Assembly: GCA_026075535.2 (NCBI GenBank) | Contig: AP026539.1 | Coordinates: forward strand, 7,254,001 to 7,318,000 | Origin: Tricholoma matsutake | Lineage: Eukaryota; Basidiomycota; Agaricomycetes; Agaricales; Tricholomataceae | Direction of reading: 5' to 3' | DNA length: 64,000 nt | Shown here: one piece after another, positions 57,801-64,000 of the stretch | Layout: each line of letters starts with the position of its first letter | Position numbering within the stretch: the stretch's first letter is position 1 | The notes under the pieces: generated by a model | Told to the model about the DNA's origin: nothing | Database searches by the model: none | What the model saw: the letters and a program-made list of their open reading frames with translations, nothing else | Translations under genes and position numbers: made by a program

Positions 57801-59250
57801 TCTTGTTCATGTGCTCATCGCTGGGAAATGGATGTCTTTGCTCTGATCCATGCACTCTTTGAGAATATATATCATGGCGAGTCCTTGGCTTTTGTAATCC
57901 TGGAGATCGTATTTGTTTTCCGTATGTACATATGGGTGGGTCCTCAGTGTTCCTTGGTCAGGGGTGGTTCTTCTGGTGGTTCAAATACACCAATGACTGG
58001 TTCTCCTTGTATGTATGCAATCAGGAGGTCTGTCGCATCTTGTTCATAGGTTTCTCCTGTTCCTTGTATTTCCATGCCAGTGTCTGCCAGTAGTTCCTCA
58101 TCTGGTACTTCTTTGACCTTTACTTGAGGGGGAGTCTCCCTGGGCATAGGTACTTCAGTATTGATGGTACCGTGGTCTGGGGTCCTGATATTGTGGGTCA
58201 GGGTAGTCCCTTGTCGAGGGTCATTTGTCCTGTTTCATGGTGTCATTTTCGAGTTTCTTTTGCCAGTGCTTCCCTCCCCTGTGGAGGTTAGCAGTTCTTT
58301 CATCTTTTGCAAGATTCATTGTGTCCTGTCACATTCATTGTATTTGCCCTTCTCCAGTTGTTCTTTCTTCTGGTTCTCTCGGGTCTTGGCGATGGCGCGT
58401 TTCACTGCTTTGAGGTTCCTCTCTTCTTTAGGAGTACCCCTGGTCTTGGTTCTTGCGATGGCTTTCTGGACCGAATTCAGTTCTTTCGCTTTCTTTTCGG
58501 AAAGCCTTTCCTTCGTCTTTGCCATGGCCAGTCGTGCTTGGGCAAGATTTCTCTCCTTCTCTTCAGAGAGTCTTTCTCTAGTTTTTGCCACAGCCAATCT
58601 GTCTCAGGCAAGGCTCCTCTCTTTCTCCTCAGAGAGCCTCTGTCTTGACACATCGAATTCATGCCATTCTGTCATTGGGTGCCTCCCTTTCAGTGTGGAC
58701 CCTGGGGAGGTTTAGGGTGTTCAGGAGGGCCCGTTTGGCTCTTCTTGTCTTCTCCAAGATCCATTGAATTTGAGCCCGTCGTTCTTTGTCTTGGAACTCA
58801 AGAGTTCCCTTGTTCCAGTCAATGATTGGGTTTACCTTCCACAGCCATGACAGGCCCAGGATTACCGATTCCTTGCCCAGTCCAGCAACTAGGTATTCCA
58901 TTGGGTAGTTCCTTCTGTTGATATGGAGCCTCCCCTTCATGTATCTCGTGATCGTTCCCTGCTTATTCAGGGTTCCATCTACGTTTGTGGCCTGGATGGT
59001 ATGGCCTAAGGGATATGTTCTGATCCCTTCTCATTCAACGAAGTTCGGATTGATAAAGACTCCTCCTGCTCCAGAGTTGAGGAGCACGTTTGTTGCAACG
59101 TCTTTCCCATTGTCTGACTCAGCTACCCAAATAGACAGGCGCATAGATTGTCTATTCATGGTAGCTAAGAGTACAGATCCTACGGAGACTTCAGCCGTGA
59201 CTGGCGTTGTATCAGGCCACTGTTCTAAAAACCCGATTCCTCCATGAGGT
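54860..59250 (-). pseudogene. Pol of Ty3 element 4 (PR-RT-RNH-IN-chromodomain)
   Basis: Protease: VLLNSGAGGVFINPNF (about 59050-59095), where the catalytic DSG is NSG, then VILGLSWLWKVNPIIDWNKG. A charged linker of 22-residue repeats lies at 58370-58640. [42 protein letters not shown] and [10 protein letters not shown] (57176-57200, YMDD changed to YMDN). RNase [54 protein letters not shown]. Integrase: TTGHPGQWQTIELIRRDYWW, CAKCQQM, VMTDFITDLP, ISDRDPRF, TYHPQTDGETE. The chromodomain (YKVEAIIAHKKHGKTHRYLV, KWVDYPTSENTWEPESNL, 54860-55042) ends at 54860. Stops between pieces are mostly TGA. Confidence 0.9.
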
Positions 59251-59279
59251 TGAGGGCTCGTTCTTTCTCTTCTTCATCT

Positions 59280-60184
59280 AGTTCATCCAGCATCATGCAG
59301 ATCTTCTGGTAGGTGTCCACCCCAGTCTTTTTCTGGGTGAAGCGGTTTTGGTAGGGAGGGGGTGCTGACCCCATCTGAGTGGGGTTCTTTCCATCCCTGT
59401 GGTCGGATGATCAGTGTCCCGGTTGGTGGCAAATGAAACACAATCCCTTTCGGAGGTGTTCCGTGCGTTCTTGGTTCGTCAATCGGTTGATGTCAAGAGA
59501 GGGCTGTCCTTTCTTTGTCGTTTCGTTTGTCTTCTGGTTCTGCCTGGTCTTTCCCAGGATTGCCATGGCCTGTTTCCATTGGCCTTCGTATTTTGAAGCT
59601 GCCTTTATCCAGCCTTCGAGAGTATTGGGTACTGTCTCCATCGTCTGTACCCTCTTCAGTAATTCGGGGTGCAGTCTGTCCATGAAGTACTTGATCATGG
59701 CTGCATCTTCTGTGATTCCTGTCCTGTCTTTCAGGATGCAGAAACTTGCCACATATTCCTCGAGGTTTCCTGAACCTTGTTTGAGATTCTTAATCTCTGT
59801 CTTTGCCGTTCTGGCATCGTCAATTGGTGAGAAGGCCTCTAGGACCTTCTGTCTGAAGTCTGCATATTCTCTGAGTCCCTCGGATTGGTGTTGGTTGACA
59901 AATGCCTGCGCCCAGGCAGCTGCTGTCCCTCCATTCATGAAGGACAGCATGAAGATAATCTTCTTGTCATTTGTGTCATAGACCTGGTCATTGATTTGCA
60001 AGTACAGGTCTATCTCCTGCAGGAACTTGGCAGTCTTGGTCCACTCTCCTGAGAAGTCTGTGGGTGATCGGATTCGAATGTCCTTCATGGATGTCATTGG
60101 TGTGGTTGTGGCAGGTTTGGACATCTCATTATAGAGGTTGTCTGTTAGGAAGTGGGTAGATGTTTTGGGCGGGTGTATGGTCAT
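59280..60184 (-). pseudogene. Gag of Ty3 element 4
   Basis: ATG at 60184 or, more likely, the Met at about 60124 (MSKPATTTPMTSMKDIRIRS). Capsid region: SPTDFSGEWTKTAKFLQEID, IIFMLSFMNGGTAAAWAQAF and EEYVASFCILKDRTGI, then PNTLEGWIKAASKYEGQWKQ. The knuckle CFICHQPGH (59430-59460) has a TGA after the His, and its last metal ligand would be His (CCHH-like). It continues in frame to PYQNRFTQKKTGVDTYQKIC and DELDEEEKERALNLMEE, stopping near 59245. Confidence 0.82.
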
Positions 60185-60390
60185 TCGAAGTCTTCATCGG
60201 TGAGGAAATCTCCTCTTTGTCCTTTGGTTGATCTGTAGAACCAATGCTGTGCTGGGGTCGAGTAACGGACTAGTCTTCCATTATATCGGTACCAAGATGA
60301 ACCTGGCTGTGGTTCCGCTTCTCTTGGTGGTCAGTCTGGGGTTTGTCTAGACCCAGGTCATTGTGGTTTGTTTCGAGACATATTGCCTAC

Positions 60391-60695
60391 ACCTAGGTAG
60401 GTGAGTATATGTGAAGATTGCAAAAATCAAATTGTAGCCTAAAAATAGAAAAGGTAGAGATAGGCAGATGAAGGCTGCCGAATGATATCACACCAAGGGG
60501 TGGATGTCAGAAAGGGTACTCCGCCTCTAAATATAAAACTGTCAACATGCACAAATGTGATAGAAAGGGAAATTAGTAATAAAATAAGGAAAAATCATAG
60601 AAAATGAAGAATAGGAGGAAATGAAGTGAGGAAAAATATAGGACAAATGTAAAAAATAGGAGAAACACATGGGGCACCCCCTAGTCCCCTTACAG
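60391..60695 (-). repeat. Truncated LTR related to Ty3 element 2
   Basis: Inverted, diverged copy of the 366-bp LTR: it ends CCCCCTAGTCCCCTTACA at 60695 and lacks the first 70-odd bases found in the intact LTR. It lies where the 5' LTR of Ty3 element 4 should be, so a deletion or recombination has joined the two. Confidence 0.85.
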
Positions 60696-61229
60696 ATTCC
60701 TGGTTTGAGGGGTTGGGGGGGTTAGTTGTGATGTGGCATGGAAATAGGTTTGGGTGGATGCTTACCTGGCTCTCTCACCTAGTGCCACTGCATGATCTCC
60801 TAACCATGAATGAGGCCTCACATTGCATCACAATAGGGAGGTGGGCTGTAGAGTGATGTGGTTGGTGTGGGCTGTCTCAGAATGGTACTTGTCATTAATG
60901 AGTAGTTTGTATCCTAAAAAAAAAGAAGCAAGGCAGTTAATTAGTTGATAAGAACAAGAAAAAACAAAAAAAGGCTTACCTTAGGGCCCAACCATTGTTT
61001 GAGCCCCCATCACGATTCATGTCTGAAATGGCTTGTTTGTCATGGGCAGCACTGGTAGCACCGCAGGTGGCAAGGGATGGTGGTGCCATCAAGACAAAAG
61101 AGATGAGAGTGGACAGGGGGATGGTAGTTGGTGGCAACATCGAGGAAGGATGGTTCAATAATTTTTCATCAAAATCAACATACATGTGACTTTGCATTTA
61201 GGGCAGGGTTACTCAACTTCATTCAAGAA
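60696..61229 (-). pseudogene. Low-complexity spliced gene relic, unknown
   Basis: A - strand frame (LLNHPSSMLPPTTIPLSTLI, then SDMNRDGGSNNGWAL, 61197-60985) ends at a good donor (TTGGGCCCTAAG|GTAAGC, 60979). A T-rich intron to TTTTTTTTTAG (60917) is followed by DTNYSLMTSTILRQP. It resembles the exon/intron layout at 42.6 and 63.2 kb. Function unknown. Confidence 0.35.
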
Positions 61230-61660
61230 ATGACTGATGTATGGGCAAGGGGGTGTCAGGACAAGGATTTTTCATATGATGTTGGTTTTCTTTTTTCACA
61301 GCCTTGGGACCTCCCCCCTCCTGCCATATAAGGTATATTTTTATCACATGTACATGTTATTTTTCCAGTTCATCAACAATATCAGTAAAAAGCCAAATAT
61401 ATCTTAATTCTCAGGCTATCCAGGCCAGGGAAAAGCCTCAAAGCCTTGCATCCATTAGTAATAGCTTAGTAGTAATGATCTGATGCAATAATAGTATGAT
61501 AGTATGTACTCTACTATGATGTATGGTACAAGGGTGTGGCAGAATGGGAATTTTTCATATGATGTCAGTTTTTTTTTTTGTGGCCCATAAGACCCCCCTG
61601 CTCCTGCCATACATGGTATATTTTCATCATGTGCACATGTCACTTTCCAAATTATTAATA
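61230..61660. repeat. Direct repeat of about 130 bp, two copies
   Basis: The block TGATGTATGG...TTTTTCATATGATGT...GACCCCCC...CTGCCATA...GGTATATTTT...CATGT occurs at about 61228-61362 and again at about 61518-61650, roughly 85 percent alike by eye. Confidence 0.6.
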
Positions 61661-61719
61661 AAAATATTACTTTAATAGTAAGGTTTGAGTTCCAAAGCAC
61701 CTGAACATTGTGCTATTCC

Positions 61720-61860
61720 AGCCTGGCTTGGCCTGAAAGCTGCAGCTTTGGCTTGGCTTGAGGCAGCTTTGGCTTTCTCAATACACAGGCCAGGCCAAAG
61801 CTGTCAACCAGGGCCTGGCCTTGGCTTGGCCTGTCCCAGGCTGCAGCTTTTGTATGTAAA
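61720..61860. repeat. GGCCTGGC/GCTTTGGC repeat cluster, left
   Basis: Dense CTTGGCCTG, GGCTTTGGC and AGGCCAGGCC words. A very similar cluster lies at 63865-63980, partly as direct and partly as inverted repeats. The two may be ends of one element of about 2.2 kb. Confidence 0.55.
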
Positions 61861-62099
61861 ATGTTCAAATTTTGCCCACAGGTCCATTAGTTGTATAGGA
61901 AGCTGATCAGAACAATACATACATATTTTTCTCATTCAATAAACAGCCTCAGACTGTGTTCACTCAGGAAAACTATGAGCCACCATGTATGAAGAAACAA
62001 TATGTATTAAACTTGCCTAAACATGAGGGAGGCAGAATTAAATACATGTCTACTAAAAAATTGTGGCCACACATTGCATTGTGAGTGAGTGGGGGATGA

Positions 62100-63480
62100 C
62101 AAACTAATGAAAAAGAAAGAAGAAAAAAAGAGCTTCATATCTCCCATGACTCATTGTCCTGTTGGGTCATCACTGTCATCACTGTCATCCCAACAGCTCT
62201 ATCAACACATCCCCATATCCTGGTCCCTATTGTTGTCGTCCTATGCATGCAACATGACCGTTGCCACCTAAGTGGTTCCCCACTCACCAGTAAATGTCTC
62301 CCCCCCAATTCCTATGTCATCATCATCTGTAGCATCCACAGTCCACCCTGCAAGCAGTTGCTTGCAGTGGTGGGGGTGGGTGTTGGGCTGTCTGTCATTG
62401 ACATTGGGGTTGTTGTCATTGTCCTCATGGTCCCCATCATTGTCCTCTTCCCTGTCATCTGGTCCTTGCCATCATTGTCATCATGGTCTGGTCTTGATTC
62501 TGGTTATCCCATCATCATTGTTGCTGACCTCTGCTACTCACCAATGTTCTTGTCCTTGTCTCACTGGCATCCTTTCATTTGCTCCCTGTCATCCACATTT
62601 TCATGTTCTAGTCATCCTGTCATCATTGTCTCCCCCTCATTGTCCTCTCCCTTGACCTGGTCCCCATCATTGCTGTCTGCTTCCTCGTCAGGCCCCTGGT
62701 GGTGGTTGGGGGGTGGCATTGTTGTTGTTCCCTCGCCATTTTATCATTGCTCCCTGTTCTACCCCACAAGCAGTGGCTCACAGCAGCAGTTGGGGTTGCT
62801 GTGGTGATGGCATCATTGGGCATGGGCTTGTCATGTCATTGGAACACAGTTAGATCCCCTAGATTAATGTTAGTTAAACAAAAAACATGAAAATTTCATT
62901 CACCTGTCATCCCCGTTTTCATTGTTCTAGTCATCCTGTCATCATTGTCCCCCCCTCATTGTCCTCTCCCTCAACCTGGTCCCCATCATTGCTGTCTGCT
63001 TCCTCATTGGGTCCCTGGTGGTGGTTGGGGGGTGCTGCTATGGTGGGGTGGTGTTGTTGTTGCTCCCTTGCCATGTTATCATTGCTCCCCATTCCAGTGG
63101 CTCATGGTGGCAGTTGGGGTTGCTGTGGTAGTGGTGGCATCATTAGGCATGGGTTTGTCATTTTAGTGTTGTTGTGTCATTGTAACACAGTTGGATCCCC
63201 TAGATTAATGAAAACATATGTTAATTAAACAAAAGAAAACATGAAACAAACATGGAAGAACTTACCTGGGACCCAAATGACAATAGACATCATTTGAAGT
63301 CTGCAGGATGGTCAGCAGTGGTGGTGGCACAGGTGTTGGTGTTGCATCCCTCATTGGTAGCGCACTGCACTGACCTCTTGGCGGTCTTTGCTCCCTGTGG
63401 TGGTTGTTTGAGCCTTTTATGACAACCTCACATCCTGTTTAGATGGTGAGGGGGCATGACAGGCCCTGGTAGGCCATTGT
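62100..63480 (-). pseudogene. Low-complexity spliced element with palindromes
   Basis: TCATTGTCATC/GTTGTTG-rich on the + strand, i.e. an Asp/Asn/Thr-rich frame on the - strand (EEDNDGDHEDNDNNPNVND at about 62395-62455). Clear intron-like breaks on the - strand: 63194-63266 (CCAG|GTAAGT...ATCTAG|GGGATCC) and about 62861-62905. The segment at 62555-62870 is repeated at about 62880-63200 (CATCATTGTC...TGGTGGTGGTTGGGGGG). Palindromes at 62348-62367 (CTGCAAGCA / TGCTTGCAG) and 62763-62782 match those at 41.3-42.5 kb. No domain recognised. Confidence 0.4.
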
Positions 63481-63864
63481 GGTGAGAAACAAGAGAAAAC
63501 ATTGTATTTGGTTAGTAAAGAATACACAAAGAAGGACCAAAAAAGTACTTATTATGATCTAAAATCATGCCGCATGACCATATGAATGACAATTAGCAAA
63601 ATTAGTAAACATGTAAAGTGTGTGTAAGTGACGTGACAAGGTTGATGCCACAGGATTTGCCATTGGATCAGGTTGATAGGCAACAGTGGTGGACCATGGT
63701 CAAAGTGGATGGTGGCATTGGTTGGTTTGAATTTCAGCGGTGGTAATGCATGCATGACATGTTACCATATTAAGATTACTTTCCCACCACCAAAGCTTTT
63801 CAACATACATACAATGATACATCACAGCCAGATAAATTATACTCACCAAAAAGCCACGGCTTGA
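63481..63864. other. Gene-free stretch
   Basis: No coding or structured feature recognised. Confidence 0.5.
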
Positions 63865-63980
63865 TGGCTTGGCTTTGGCTTTTCAGAATCCCAGGCCAGG
63901 CCAAAGCTGTCATGAAGCAGTCAACTTGGCCTGGCTTGGCTTGGCTCACAGCCTCAGGCCAGGCCAGGCCAGGCACAGCA
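63865..63980. repeat. GGCCTGGC/GCTTTGGC repeat cluster, right
   Basis: Counterpart of 61720-61860, ending in a short tandem CAGGC array (63955-63975). The window ends 20 bp later, so the flank cannot be examined. Confidence 0.55.
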
Positions 63981-64000
63981 CTACTTGAACATCAACCTGA

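Overview
This is a fungal nuclear window. Short introns (about 48-70 bp, GT...AG), a basidiomycete-type DUF6532 gene, plavaka and chromodomain Ty3 elements, and the protein families all fit an Agaricomycete basidiomycete; the species cannot be told from the sequence. All calls come from reading translations, exon phases and repeat boundaries by eye.

Layout. (1) 1-20.2 kb is a nested wreck. A DUF6532 gene (exons before 892 and after 19355) is split by an 18.5-kb plavaka DNA transposon (895-19352, TA target duplication). That transposon is itself split by an 11.3-kb Ty3/chromovirus element (5539-16885, 182-bp LTRs, CTTCT duplication), which is in turn broken by a 1.1-kb repeat and a smaller insert. 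(2) 20.2-26.5 kb is a young Ty3/chromovirus (366-bp LTRs with three visible differences, CCGTG duplication) with a solo LTR of its own family inside gag. (3) 27.1-40.3 kb is a compact host-gene island: aspartate kinase (HOM3), a ChAPs/exomer protein, an F-box-like protein, a coiled-coil protein of unknown function, a small heat-shock protein and a NIPA-type magnesium transporter, all on the + strand, then a tRNA-Val(CAC) on the - strand. Exon sums for all six protein genes are multiples of three. (4) 40.8-64 kb is repeat-dominated: a 2.2-kb TIR element with a family of palindromes, a degraded + strand Ty3 element, a hAT-like MITE, a truncated - strand Ty1/copia element, a long - strand Ty3 element with an extra 3' ORF, and low-complexity spliced elements.

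Themes. The older elements are being killed by C-to-T changes at CpG: most in-frame stops are TGA where arginine (CGA) is expected, and catalytic Asp residues of protease and reverse transcriptase have become Asn. The host genes look untouched. The most unusual items are a 3' ORF in the env position of the 53-60 kb Ty3 element, with two CCHC knuckles and one hydrophobic segment; a family of palindromes whose arms change in a compensatory way; and a 26-copy, almost perfect 24-bp tandem repeat inside another Ty3 3' ORF.
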